Assembly: GCA_963377175.1 (NCBI GenBank)
Contig: CAUJNA010001225.1
Location: 796,811-860,810 of the forward strand
Reading direction: 5' to 3'
DNA length: 64,000 bases
Source: Effrenium voratum
Lineage: Eukaryota; Sar; Dinophyceae; Suessiales; Symbiodiniaceae
Part shown: one piece after another, positions 13,601-23,998 of the stretch
Layout of the letters: the number at the start of each line of letters is the position of its first letter
How positions within the stretch are numbered: the first letter of the stretch is position 1
Position numbers and translations under genes: made by a program
Notes under the pieces: model-generated
Seen by the model: only the letters and a program-made list of their open reading frames with translations
What the model was told of the DNA's origin: nothing
Databases searched by the model: none

Positions 13601-16600
13601 TCAGGGAAGCTGAGTGGGGTTGAAAGGGGGTGGATACGACTCCTCCGCTTCGGCCAGGGCCTCGCGCTGTGGCGGCACCCGCGATGGAGGTCTCCAGCTC
13701 TAGGATCTTGGCCTCGGTGTCCCCGGGATTTGTCGCACGGAATCCCAGACCTTGCCCATGAAGGCCGCTCCCATGAAGGCAATGAAGGCCACGTCCAAGA
13801 AGTCAATGAAGGAAATGAAGTCAAGGATGCTATTTATCAAAAGATTGTGTTTTTTCAGGCGGTCACCACTTCCCCTTGGCAACAAAACAAATGCGGCCCG
13901 ACACATTCTGAGACTCGACCCCGAATTTCCCAATGATTTCGGTACACGATTCATCAAGCGGTGCCAAATAATTCCAATAAGGCTTTCAGAACATTATTAT
14001 CTACCCCCCAATTGAACAGGGGTAGCTAATACAAAATATTAGATTTCATGCGCGGAACACCTTTGTTTGTCCGGAGTTTGCTGGCTTGGAAAAAGCGCCC
14101 ATGCCACAATTTCCTTACAATCCGTTACATAAAAGTGCTCAGGGCAACAAGTTTCCAATGGGGCGCCCGGGGAAACCCCGGATACTCAACAATGGAAATG
14201 AGAACGGGGCACCCAACCTTGAAACATTTTCCAGGCTGAAAAGGCACAAAACTAAACCGATACTAAACTAAACCAATACTAAGCTAGTACTTGGGCAAAG
14301 CAAGTACTAAGGCAGCACAACGCAATACTAGACCAATACTAAACCAATTCCAGACAGCACTGGGCCAGCCAAAAATTTGTTTGGGGGGAGGGGGGGACCA
14401 CCCCCTTTATTAATCACAACCCGACCCACGCTAGAGAACTAGCCAGTACCTAGCAAATCTCTGCCTGAGCCCAAATCTCGTCATATAAAGGGGGCACTTT
14501 AGGACCAATAATAAACAAATACTCTGCCAATACAATACCGTCTGCAAACCAATTTGCAAACCCGCATAAGTTCAAAAAAGACATAGATTTCTGAGTTTGG
14601 ATGATTTTTGAACCCCCTTTTTGGACGAGGACCGCAGCGGAACATGTCTGGTACCCCGGTTATTCATATTCTTTTCCAACCCCCAACCCGCTTTCTATGT
14701 GAACCTCAAACCTGTCATCATCTGGCAAACAGGCCCCACAGCCTTTGAATACCTGAGGCATGCTGAGCACTGGAAGACTGTGGGTAACAACGGAACTATC
14801 ATGGACGGGTGGTGCTGTCAGAAACCAGTAAGAAATGGCTATCTGTTCAGCTAATTACCCGTGTGTGATCATGCGGGCGCTGCATGCATTTTGATATCCG
14901 TGCTTTCGTTGAGGCACAATTTGGCAGTTACCCCTCAGAAGCCAAGCGCCAACGTCAGCAAGCTTTCTGCAGGTGCATGGCCTCCTCCCCAACCCCGAGG
15001 CAGCAAGAAATATTTGAAAATCACAAGCAAGACAGAACACTTTTGCGGGGAGGCAGTGACGTCTATGCGTACTAGCTTGTGCATTCGCTGCGGGCTACGA
15101 CGAAAAAAGGACTATACCCCGCCCAAATGGCGCTACAGATGTCAGGACCCCCGTGGGTGGGTTGGGTTGGAATTTGCGCAGGTGGGGTTGGTTACGGAGG
15201 GGGGGGGGGTTGGGATGGGTTTTGGGCGGATGAGGTTGGGTACGGAGGGGTGGAGTTGGGTAGAGCTGGGTTCGGTTCGGTTCGGCTTGTTGGTTTGGGT
15301 TGGTCTGGGTTGGATTGGTTGGGCGGATGGGGTTGAGTTTGGGTGGTGTTGGTGCGAAACCCGAAAGCATTTATTTTCTCAGGGTTGGCTGATCGAGCCT
15401 ATGCTGCAAGGCTCCGGCGAGTTGAGACCAAATCGGATTTGGACCATCTGCTCTGTCCGTTTCGTCAATGTTACACTGCATCCAATATATATATATATAT
15501 AATCATACCCGGGGAAGCTATAAATGAATTGGTCGACCACATGCAAACAAACGCCAAGAAACTTACAGCTTGACCAAATAGCACCCTGACCAGCACCAAA
15601 AAAAGCAACAGCACCCGGACTGCATCGCAAAGCAAGCACCCTCCGCACCCTGAGCACACCAGGCAGTACCTGGAGCAGACCCACAGCAACGCCCTGACCC
15701 ACAACAGCGCTCGGCACCTTGAGCACAGCATCGCAAAACAAGCACCCAGTAACCACCACCGCACCTTAACCACACGAACAGCACCCGACCAGCACCCCAA
15801 ACAGCACCCTGACTGCACCCTGACCACCACCTGCAGCAGCAGCTGGCATAACAGTTTGCCTTGCTTTCAGAAGTAAGAACCCCTTATAGCTGCTAGCTTT
15901 CTGGGGAAACAAACTCATGGAAGCTAGAGCTTTGCAAGCTACCATGAAGTTCAACTCCCCTGTTTCAAGTTCCTTCCGGCATGAACTTGCATCCCCTCAA
16001 GGGAGCACCAAAGGCCACCAAAACCACAACCGCCGTTGGTGCGAAAGCCGGCCACAAGTGGAAAGTTATGCTGCAAGTTCCATCTCTGGGTCCGCTATTT
16101 TTGACATCCTCAAAGTTCCCCTCTCAACGGGGGTTTAAAGGAAGACTCGGAGACCTTAGGGGACCTGGTTCAGCGCCCCACGATGCCGAAATCCCCGAGC
16201 TTGGCCCGCGGGAAGATGAGCGCCTTGCGTGACTCGACAGCATCTTGCGGTTTCATGCCCTCTCTCTCGAACCAAGCGACCTGTGCAGTGGCTCACTACT
16301 GCAAACATGCAAGCCCGAGAAAATACACGAGGCATGCTCAAGATCCCTTTTCTGGCAAAGCTCTGCAGTCAGTCACATGGAAAATTTGGCCGAGCCGGTG
16401 CCTTAACCGCCTCGCCAGTGGCTCGCGCGGTTCAGCCTTGAGGCCACCGCCTCGTCAGCGAAGAGCAAGATGTTCGCGGGCTTGATGTCGCGATGAAGGA
16501 TCTGCGGCACCGCAAACGAACCCCCAGCACGTTTTGCAGATCGATTGCGTGCGGCGTGCTAAGTACCTGCACCGGCATTGTTTGCCGATAGACAATACCT

Positions 16601-18841
16601 TTGTAAATGCACCAGGCGAAGTGCACATGTGCTTTCTGACAGGTAAGGGAATGGAACTCCTTCAAAACACCTTGCTTCAGGTGCAAGCCTCTTGCAACGT
16701 GTAGCTAGGCCCGCAAGGTAGACAGCCCTTCCAAGGTCACCAACATGCATGACTTCCTACGGCGAAGAAATTGAACCAGGCCTCTTAGGAAAGAAGCTGG
16801 TCCCAAAACGAGGCACAAGGGGAGTGGTAGGCGTGTAAATCCCAAAGCCTCAAGCCCAAGATCCTCCAACCTGGGCTTCCCTTTTCGACGAGGTGAGCTA
16901 AAGAGAAACCTCCGAAATAAATGCTCACGGACCTCAACGTTTGGGTCGACACATCGCCGGCCTTGGGCCGCAGCCCGTGCAAGTAAGCGAGCCCCGTTGC
17001 GATGTCGCAGCCTCCCGATGGAAAATCATAACTGGCCAAATGAAGTCCAAACTTTTTGTCTACCACTAAAATTGTCTTTCCAAACAGTTTAAAGTCCATG
17101 AATCCAGGAAGTGAGCAACATGTTGAAATGGTTTTCTACTCTGGGGCAACGCTGTAGGTGTTGCACAATTCTCTGGATTTCCCTGGTTTCGTTGTGTTTG
17201 ACGAAACTTGGCCATCGCCACATCAGCACCGAAATGCACAATTCCCCCGATCTTGTCGATATTCATCCCTGCTACTTGTACACCAACATGATAAAAAGTA
17301 ATCTTGCGAACCTGTGGCCAGCAACCCGTGACAGCAGGTGCCATTTGGACGGCACTGGCGGTGGACAAGTCGCAGCGACTTAAACACTCTCGTTACTGCC
17401 ACCTGTGCCCGTGAAAATACTCCCCCGGACTTCTATACGAGGACCTTCGGAAAGCTACCTTTGTTCTTGGTTGACGTTGGCAGGGGAGCAAAATTTAGAT
17501 TTTAGCAGTTAAGTGGTTGAATTTCAACCACTAAACCACAATAAGCAAAAATGTAAAAGCCGTTTCCCAACGACAACCATGTGTTGTTGCCCTGACCTTT
17601 CGCCCCAGGGATTTCAAGTTACGACCGGAGCCCGCCGATGCTTCCCCCCCTGCCGTAGGAGACGAGCTCCGGCTCCGGCATGCCGACGACCTCCATATGT
17701 GAGGCACCGAGGTGCGGCCCCAACTGCCCAGAGGCACTGGTCAAAAAGGGACCCCCGATTTTTGTTTGGCCCACCTCTAGTGCACACTGAAACTAATATA
17801 CGTTTCGATTCTGCTGCATGGTTCGCCTGCAGTAGAACATGAAACAGTTTTGGAGCAGACCCAGATCTGGGGTTGATCACTTTCAGTGGGAAGCTCCACA
17901 CCCACACGAAAATTGGCACCTGAACAAAGCAAAGGAACCTGGGAGACCGACCATACTGGGGTTTCTCAGTTCAATTTCGAGACAAACGCACAAAGGCTTC
18001 CACAATTTTGACGAGGGGGGCTCTTCCGGAAGCCTGTTAGCCATCCAGCGTTCGTGGAGTTGAACGGGCTGCATCAAAACTCTTCAGACTCTCCCCAATC
18101 ATGTATGGCCTCACTTCCTAACTAAACTGAACTGTTTCGTCTGCCAGTGACAGGTCGCAGAAAGTCACAAAGTCCAAGAACGCCAAACAAAAAAAACGAG
18201 GCATCCCCAAGGAAACCTTCAATAGAGAGCAATATCACCCCCTCCCCCCATACCCCAGTGCATCTGGTTGTCGGATTTTCTTGAGCAGACAGCCTGCCGT
18301 TCTGGTCACACGCTTGTTCGAACACCCCCATCCTCCCAGCCTCTTGGGTGGCGGAGTGGCACCATTCCTCACGTCGGAAGATTTGGCGCGAAGGCCGAAA
18401 AGGTCTCTTCGAGAGGGTCGAGGCATACTGAGACACTGTCGAGCCGTTTGGTGTGACACAAATTCTTCATTCAGCTCATTCGACGAGTAGAAGCTAGGAT
18501 CCGACGTCCTAGCATTGATACTTGATTCCAAAGAACACTTGCAACTCTTTTCTGCCCGCTCCTTTGGCGGAAAGGTGCATTCTTGGAGCATTCCAGTGTT
18601 GAATTCCTGGAGCACGTGGTGCTGAAAATTCGATTGCTTTGACATACTCAAGCCTTGTACTGAGGTTGGCTCGGCGTGCCCATCCTCCCTCTCTCATTCT
18701 CACAGTGCGCCGGTGCCACATGAGTGTTGCCACATGTGGGTACACAGCCAAACATGTTTCGCATTTAGCCTCCTCCTACTACCACTACCACTACCACTAC
18801 CACTACCACCACCACTACTACTGCTGCTGCTGCTGCTACTA

Positions 18842-18896
<55 letters not shown>

Positions 18897-21800
18897 AAAC
18901 ATACTTGTGGAAGAGATTCCAGAACCGTGGAGATTCGGACTGAATACGTCAATTGGGCATCCAAACCAAAAGGTTTTTCATGGTGAACCGAATATCTGAG
19001 TGCCCCACACCGTACCTCCTCCGGCTCTATAACCGCCAGCTCATGCCTTTCGTAAACAAGAAACTAGGTACCCAGAGTCATCCATACTCCCTGCACAATC
19101 CTGCGCACCTTGGACGCACCTTGCAAGAAATATTTACAGCGAAAACCGCGTCCCAGTCTTGCTGAATTTGCCTGGTTTCTCAGTACGTGTTGCAAGTGTC
19201 AGGTAGTGTCAGCGTGGGATACTCCCGCTTTCCGTGATTGTTGATGGCTCGCCGGCTTTGACCGCAGCTTCTACCATGGCAATCCAATAACGAGCGTCAA
19301 AATGCCCCTGCGATCAACACACACGGAGCCCCTTCAATGCTGATCATGACGGCGATCCTTCCCCAAAAGATTCCAAAACAAGAAGACCCACTGTCCTGGA
19401 TTTGGGAGGGCACCTTGAAAGCAAGCGCGAAGCCCCCAGCGAAAGACCTCAGCCAAGCGGCTTTGTGCTGCCGAATCCTGGCGAATTGACTTCCGTCGAG
19501 AGCCAGGTGTGACCTACTGGCTCTGATCCCCATTTTTGGGCCTATGCACTGTGGACCGACATGGGCTGCTGTAACGACCCCTCTGCGGAAAGTGAATAAC
19601 TGTGTGCGTGTGGGGGCAATTCGGAAAACCCGTTGTTTCAACCAAAAAGTTAAAGTCCAAAGATCCTACCATAGCCACAAAGAATTGGCCGGTTTTGTAA
19701 GATTTGGGCTCCACAGGCTATGTTTGCCGAGCCTTGTTCATGCAGACGCTCACTATTGATGCTATAGTTGTCTGGCGTGTAGACGGACGACCGAAACAAA
19801 CAGAAACAACAAAACAATATTCACACACTCAAAGTGGCGATGGTGAATTGGGCGCCTGACCTCAAAATGCAAATTGAATTTGGCTTCAGCTCGCGATTTT
19901 GTCTTCGAATTCTGCTCCGACGAAGGAAGTCACCCTTCGTCCAACAGTCTAACAGCAATCAGGCGTTGCCTCCTGTAGAATGTGGGACTTCAGCAACTTC
20001 AGTGTCCTGGGAACTTCGTCTTCACCCCCCCCGGAACATTTCATAGAAGTGAACTCCTCCCTCCTGTGTTCTAAATACACTCCAGGTCGTCCTGAATGCA
20101 TCATCTCATATCTTGGCCAGGACGTGGTCCAACCCACAGTGGCTCATAGTAATTCTGGTCAAGGGCGGCTGGCTGCGGGGCGCTGAGCAACGTCCCAGCA
20201 TCTTTGACCAACCTCCGAACATGGCTTGGTGCACAGACTCTTGTCCTTCTGGAAATAGGGCCGCGCCCACGTAAACTACATAAATCCCCCACCCCGACCT
20301 TGCCAAATCCCAGGAGTCCCACGAATCCCGCGGCTCGGCGCATTCGGGACGCGTGCCTTCCGCTCAGGTCCCCCAGCGGGGCAAACTCCAAGAGCAACTC
20401 CAACCTCGGCGTCGCTTCACCAACCATCTTAAGCCATGGGATCTGGACCCTGCGCCTTCGGGATCCTTCGGGTCACCGGCCCGAGGCGAAAAAATATCAA
20501 AGCACATCCCGTCTAAACACCGCGGGGGGAAGCAAGAGCCGGTGAATGGGCTTGGGAAATATGAAAACGGTGAGTCTTCCTTTTTTTGGGCTGTCAGGAT
20601 AAGTTGAGACTGGGGTATTGGAGCCCATTGGAGAAACTCAATTCAAATGCAATAGGGAGCAATGTCCATTGCAACCCAAAAAAAACCTGCACGGAATGAC
20701 AGGTTGCCTCCTGCAACAACGGGAAAGTGACTTAGGCAACATTGTGTCAGGCTATAGCTTGATCAAAGCAAATCAAAGAGGCTTTTGATCAGATAGAGTG
20801 GAAGGCCTCAACATGTCGCTTGGACGAACAGGGTGTATCACCTTGCTATTTCTTTGTCAGACATGTATATGTGGGACCCAAGCGCAACTCCTTACTTTTG
20901 ACGTCAACGGCTTTGGGAGGTTAGTTTCAGGCAGTGGGCAATTGTGGAAGTGCAGAGGCCCTCAAAACCTTTGGGCAAAAGACCAACCCGCTCAAGGTCT
21001 AAGTGCAAAAAGGCAAGGCCAAACCAAATGGCATGGGTCCTCAATATTCAGAACACGTCACGATGAACGGCCAGGTGCGATCGATCAGGTCAAACCTGAA
21101 ATGTACGACAAGCGATAAACCATCACGCCCGAAGATCCTATGTTCTGGTTGCTCTTGGGCCCTCAAAAGGCCTGTAGACGGACCCCCCCCCAATTCTTGC
21201 GGTGTGGATTGCCCCGAATTCGCAGGTAAAATCTGTGGCTTGACCCCGGATTGAAATTCAAATCGACCACGGTCCGATCCCCGGGCGGAATCTGCGCACT
21301 TCCGCGCTCCCCACTGGCGACAGTGAATGACCGAGCACCCTTCACTGCAGGGAGGCTGTACAATTGGTGGTTCTTTTTTGGATAAACAACCCCAAAAAGG
21401 CAGTCACCTTACCCGTGAAAACCCAACACAAAGACATGAAGGGAATCAACGACTGCAGCCTTAAATCAGTTCCTAGCGAAACCCCTTGGACTCTGCCCCA
21501 ACTTGTCCCCTGGAAGCAAATTCTTGCGTTTCAACGTCTACCCGAACTCATTCATTCCCACCCCACAGCTGACAAAATGGTCAACCTTTGGGAAGTAGAA
21601 CAAACTAAGCACAAATCCCTGCTTCCGTAATATCCCAGCTGAAAAACTGGCCCAAACAGGAACCTTGCCGATCATCCTCCAACCTCTTTCTCCAGCCAAG
21701 GGCTGCGTTGGTGCGCGGTAGGCAAAAGGCCCTGTACATGGCACGCAGTCCATCCTGGAGAGGCTGTTCTTTTAAACAGCCCATGGACACCCGCTAGGAG

Positions 21801-23435
21801 CTGTTTGGACTATGCGAAAGGGGAGCCGCCCAACGCTTTTTCCACCAAGCCTTGCACACTGAAACCTATCTCTCCAGCAACGTGGCCAGCGAAAGACAGT
21901 GCGAAAGATAACCGTTGGACCAACACCGAAGCCACGGGTCAATCTGAGTCGGACATTCGCGAGCCGCAGCAAGATGCAGTGATGTCGTGATGTTCAACGG
22001 CGAGCTGGGCCGGTCTGCAGGTCAAGATCCTGAGGCAAAAGTGCCTGGATTGCCCAGTCAGCTTGCCCATACACATAAAAAAAGAAAGCCCGTCCCAAAA
22101 CTGGAAAAATATTTTCCATGCGTCCATCCTTTGTATGGAGATGTATGGCGATCATCAGGGCCGTTGCTCTGGCCCTTCTGGTCAGGGTGCCCAGTCAGTC
22201 ATCTACATATTGCCGGGTTGGTTCAACCAAACAACTGAAACTATCTGCAGAAAGTTGTTAATTTCGCCTTAAGCAAGCGAACCCGGAGCGATTTTTTCCT
22301 AAGTAGGCCTTCTCTCGAGTAAAGAACTTTGCATGGCTGACATGCATTGCAATTGAACGACTCGACCTGGAAAATGGCCAGACGAACGGAAGGAATCCAG
22401 AAGGTGGGCTAGCAAAAGGAGATGCCTTTTTGGCTAGTTGTTTTCTGGGTTCCATGTTGTTTCTCAAAATAGGAGAACCCCCAAAATAGATGCTTCCCTG
22501 TTGGACCCCACATTTCGATGGTCCTCCGGTGGGGACATTGAGATGCTCCTCTAAGAAGGCGTACTTGAGCACGAGCTCCTGAACTCTTGTGGCGCTATGG
22601 GAACTTCTCTCGACTTTTCCTGGGGAGTGACATTTCCAAAAGTGGACCTAGAACCTTGTGGTCGAGACAGGGGGCCATACGCTCCAAAATCCGGTTATCT
22701 TGAAGGGGGGGGGGAGGGGGGTAATGTTCCCCCATCACCCAAGCTGTTTTCCGAGTCTTGCAGGGCTGCTCCTTTTCAGGGCTTTGGAGAGGGCCCTTTG
22801 CACTCGCGCTCAAAGGTTGGCGACCATCGAACACGGAAAACAAACCCATGCCGCCTGGCGACATGGTGAGCGTGGAAGAAGAAGAAGAAGAAGACATCAA
22901 GTCGTGGTGGCTTGACATGGACGACTCATGGACGTTGGCTCGAAGCCTTCACACTTGGCTTTGGTAAAAGCCAGGCACGAGTCAACCATGGGTCACGTCT
23001 TCTCCCTATAACGAAAATAGTCGAAGGCACCGAAGCCGAACACAGGGACCGAAAACTCCGTCCCTCACAACTCCAGTGAAGGCTCGCTCCCGAATGCAGC
23101 CTGAAGGAATCGACAGTTTCTCTCCTCCTTTATCGCCTCAGGGATCCATTGGAGAACGGAGTTCAACATGTAGGCGATGTCCTCTTGCTGATCCATGCCC
23201 TCAGAGGCTAGGGGTTGCACCTCCCAACCATCCCGGTCAAAATGTGGACTGACAAATCTGACCCTTGGAGAATGTTGTCACTTCTGGGTGACACCTTCTG
23301 AGGCCTGAAGCAATTATACCAACCTGTTTTGCCCGTTGGTATCCTGAAAGGCTGTGAAGGCACCCCCTGGACACCAACCAGAGGCAGGTGTGGACTCACT
23401 TCAGGACCTTCCAGCTCGCCCTTCAGATCGGCCAT
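4549..23435 (-). CDS. Protein kinase (Ser/Thr type), 19 micro-exons
   Basis: Predicted 344-residue kinase that would transfer phosphate from ATP to Ser/Thr of unknown substrates. Exons: 23400-23435, 23088-23220, 22822-22854, 22655-22698, 22537-22578, 20353-20427, 17654-17690, 16962-17011, 16448-16501, 16177-16223, 13191-13253, 12150-12181, 10758-10775, 9926-9972, 9454-9528, 9223-9264, 7986-8023, 7480-7522, 4549-4674. They total 1,035 nt and phase closes at all 18 junctions. Visible in order: glycine loop GSGMGLFSV, an alpha-C-like ELVLKYAFLEEH, hinge LLLEFAPLGDL, alpha-E GLAYLHG, catalytic loop HRDIKPAN, DFG, GTPHYFAPE, CILYEM and C-terminal RAGEVLESL. HRDIKPAN and GTPHY indicate a Ser/Thr kinase; the NEK-like look is inference. 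The beta-3 lysine is not evident (ILER instead of VAxK), so activity is uncertain. Exons are 5.5 percent of the gene. Donors are 6 GT, 10 GC and 2 GA. The first two exons resemble no known domain. Least certain: the exon 6/7 junction and the last exon. Confidence 0.86.
6481..6515. repeat. GA then TA microsatellite
   Basis: (GA)n followed by (TA)n. Other short (TA)n or (CA)n runs: 11819-11831, 15485-15501, 29310-29330, 36418-36445, 41611-41624, 48700-48718. Confidence 0.9.
7480..7522 (-). CDS. Kinase exon 18, subdomain XI
   Basis: 43 nt encoding SRAGEVLESLQHLQ, the last kinase helix. Joined to exon 17 it reads EQRSRAGEVL. GC donor (CAG then GCGAGG). Confidence 0.86.
7986..8023 (-). CDS. Kinase exon 17, alpha-H
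   Basis: 38 nt encoding VLTGLLCPTVEQ plus two bases of an arginine codon. LLCPTVEQR is the alpha-H to subdomain XI turn, ending in the invariant Arg. GA donor. Confidence 0.85.
9223..9264 (-). CDS. Kinase exon 16
   Basis: 42 nt encoding GPLGPHIDSLTAVE after a very good pyrimidine tract (9265-9290). Fills the expected spacing before alpha-H. GT donor. Confidence 0.78.
9316..9384. repeat. CCCA/CCCACC repeat
   Basis: C-rich tract lying between kinase exons 15 and 16. Confidence 0.85.
9454..9528 (-). CDS. Kinase exon 15, alpha-G
   Basis: 75 nt, phase 0 at both ends, including GNLALLAVRISEGKLDRAAL, which matches the alpha-G helix after PF and the basic-I-x-x-G-K stretch of NEK-like kinases. GA donor. 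Confidence 0.87.
9926..9972 (-). CDS. Kinase exon 14, alpha-F
   Basis: 47 nt encoding CILYEMLCLHRPFHQ, the alpha-F helix and following PF motif. GC donor (CAG then GCGCCT). Confidence 0.9.
10758..10775 (-). CDS. Kinase exon 13, 18-nt micro-exon
   Basis: Encodes DVAFA, completing DVAFAGCILYEM at the next junction, the counterpart of DVWSLGCILYEM. Strong GTGAGT donor and exact 1-to-1 phase fit. The conserved Trp is alanine. Confidence 0.62.
11130..11215. repeat. Hairpin of 16-bp arms
   Basis: TGGAGTCTCCATGACC at 11130-11145 is repeated in reverse complement at 11200-11215; a smaller palindrome (AAAATGGGTCCATGACCCCA region) lies between. Lies in kinase intron 12. Confidence 0.6.
12150..12181 (-). 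CDS. Kinase exon 12, after APE
   Basis: 32 nt encoding LCRGEQYDER. The six residues between APE and the tyrosine match the family spacing. Acceptor follows a pyrimidine-rich stretch; GC donor. Confidence 0.75.
13191..13253 (-). CDS. Kinase exon 11, activation segment and APE
   Basis: 63 nt encoding VSKAHGALSEVIGTPHYFAP, the activation loop through P+1. DFG to GTP spacing is 15 residues, normal for the family. Ending after CCCGA (GC donor) makes APE with exon 12. Confidence 0.92.
13640..13740 (-). pseudogene. Coiled-coil-like fragment with frame breaks
   Basis: DTEAKILELETSIAG in one frame is followed by REALAEAEESY in another, with the break near 13679. It lies in an intron whose flanking exons join without it, so it is likely a pseudogene fragment rather than an exon. 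Confidence 0.45.
13755..13838 (+). pseudogene. Met-Lys-Ala-rich coding-like patch
   Basis: Reads PMKAAPMKAMKATSKKSMKE on the + strand, antisense in kinase intron 10. Met-Lys-Ala runs are frequent in dinoflagellate basic nuclear proteins and many other dinoflagellate frames. No start, domain or splice context was found, so it is probably a decayed copy. Confidence 0.45.
14240..14350. repeat. AACCAATACTA degenerate repeat
   Basis: Units such as CTAAACCAATACT recur; a related, looser stretch lies at 10490-10600. Both are in kinase introns. Confidence 0.65.
15160..15350. repeat. G/T-rich degenerate repeat
   Basis: Irregular GGGTTGG and GGTTGGGTT units, resembling scrambled telomere-type repeat. 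In kinase intron 10. Confidence 0.75.
15585..15838. repeat. CAGCACCC degenerate tandem repeat
   Basis: Roughly 14 to 16 bp units built on CAGCACCC and TGACCA, in kinase intron 10. Confidence 0.7.
16177..16223 (-). CDS. Kinase exon 10, DFG motif
   Basis: 47 nt encoding ALIFPRAKLGDFGIV. The metal-binding DFG aspartate is intact. A GC donor leaves two bases that complete a glycine codon with exon 11. Confidence 0.93.
16448..16501 (-). CDS. Kinase exon 9, catalytic loop HRDIKPAN
   Basis: 54 nt, phase 0 at both ends, encoding ILHRDIKPANILLFADEA. The HRD aspartate, lysine and asparagine of an active kinase are all present. GT donor. Confidence 0.95.
16962..17011 (-). CDS. Kinase exon 8, alpha-E helix
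   Basis: 50 nt encoding CDIATGLAYLHGLRPK. GLAYLH is the signature directly before the catalytic loop. GC donor (AAG then GCCGGC). Confidence 0.88.
17654..17690 (-). CDS. Kinase exon 7, lead-in to alpha-E
   Basis: 37 nt encoding VVGMPEPELVSY plus one base; PEPELVSYG is the usual entry to the alpha-E helix. GC donor. An upstream acceptor giving a start at 17723 also keeps phase. Confidence 0.68.
18771..18896. repeat. CTA/CTG trinucleotide microsatellite
   Basis: Blocks of (CTACCA)n, (CTA)n and (CTG)n in kinase intron 6. Confidence 0.95.
20353..20427 (-). CDS. Kinase exon 6, hinge region
   Basis: Encodes MVGEATPRLELLLEF then APLGDLSG; LLLEFAPLGDL is the hinge linking the two kinase lobes. End placed at a GC donor after GRH; an alternative end at 20335 is also in phase. 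Confidence 0.75.
22537..22578 (-). CDS. Kinase exon 5, alpha-C helix
   Basis: 42 nt, phase 0 at both ends, encoding ELVLKYAFLEEHLN. The pattern matches an alpha-C helix and the following HxN turn. Donor GT. Confidence 0.7.
22655..22698 (-). CDS. Kinase exon 4, beta-3 strand with arginine for lysine
   Basis: 44 nt encoding NRILERMAPCLDHK after a long pyrimidine tract and AG. ILER sits where VAxK is expected, so the ATP-anchoring lysine seems replaced by arginine. GT donor. Confidence 0.72.
22822..22854 (-). CDS. Kinase exon 3, glycine-rich loop
   Basis: 33 nt encoding GMGLFSVFDG; with exon 2 it makes FGSGMGLFSV, the ATP-binding loop. GC donor. VFDGH also recalls PP2C phosphatases, but its place before hinge and HRD exons favours a kinase. 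Confidence 0.72.
22873..22893. repeat. GAA microsatellite beside kinase exon 3
   Basis: (GAA)n on the + strand, giving a TTC-rich pyrimidine tract just upstream of the exon 3 acceptor, where it could serve splicing. Confidence 0.6.
23088..23220 (-). CDS. Kinase exon 2, N-terminal region and start of glycine loop
   Basis: Longest exon of the gene, 133 nt. Contains QEDIAYMLNSVLQWIPEAIK, which I do not recognise, then AAFG leading into the glycine loop. Ends at a GCGAGC donor that leaves one base, exactly what exon 3 needs. Confidence 0.72.
23400..23435 (-). CDS. Kinase exon 1 (start codon)
   Basis: Encodes MADLKGELEGPE and ends at a GTGAGT donor. An AG 13 nt upstream of the ATG could receive the spliced leader. 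Start chosen because phase 0 joins the next exon; no domain is recognisable. Confidence 0.6.
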
Positions 23436-23448
23436 TCGGAAAACCAAA
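23436..23448 (-). promoter_or_regulatory. Possible spliced-leader acceptor and 5' UTR of the kinase gene
   Basis: AG at 23449-23450 lies 13 nt before the kinase ATG. Dinoflagellate mRNAs receive a 22-nt leader by trans-splicing; the site is inferred only from distance. Confidence 0.3.
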
Positions 23449-23994
23449 CTTGGGGACTTTGTGGACATGGCAGTCTTTTAGGAATCGGACCCCAGTTTTG
23501 GTGTCCCTTCCGGTTTCCCTTTGCAACAAAAACGAGGGGGCTCCCTAAGACAAGACACACCCAGACCTAGGCACCATGATCTCATTTGGCCTTCGGCACT
23601 TCTCAACATTCATACGAGAACGCTTGTCCACAAGTGAGCAGTGAGCAAACGGCAGTATCCTAGGCGTTGTTTTGGCATACTCGGCTGGCACTGGCTTGAA
23701 AAGAAAGATGTCTTTCGAGAGGCAGAAGTTTTAGATTTATATTCCAATCTGAAACGCTCGAACCCTTGCGAGAGACAGAAGTTTCAGGTTCACACTCCAA
23801 ACTGGAACGCTCGGCTTTATGGCTCCCAACACACAAACAGCAACATTGCTTCCTGGCCCCCAGTTGCCCAAAAAAAGAAGCAAACTATGCAACATATCAA
23901 ACACTACAATCACGATCACCAAGACCAGTGTGAGTCACCGTCATGTTTGTTTCAGTGGTGCATCATGTTTGAACAATGAGGCCCGGCATAAGTC
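23449..23994. other. Gap between Ubl-DUF4116 gene and kinase gene
   Basis: About 550 bp holding presumed 3' UTR and 5' flank. No TATA-like box, poly-A signal or repeat stands out. Confidence 0.5.
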
Positions 23995-23998
23995 TCAT
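23995..23998 (-). CDS. Ubl-DUF4116 exon 17 (stop codon)
   Basis: After a pyrimidine-rich tract and AG, the first base completes an arginine codon and the next three are TGA. The exon would otherwise be 3' UTR. Plausible but unsupported by anything except phase. Confidence 0.4.

Noticed and set aside
21240..21345. GC-rich stretch SAEVRRFRPG first taken as the glycine loop
   Set aside because: Exons 2 and 3 supply a complete glycine loop further upstream; this one lies in intron 5.
22822..22854. PP2C phosphatase motif VFDGH
   Set aside because: Only this pentapeptide matches; in the joined protein it follows a glycine loop and leads into alpha-C, hinge and HRD, so a kinase reading explains more.
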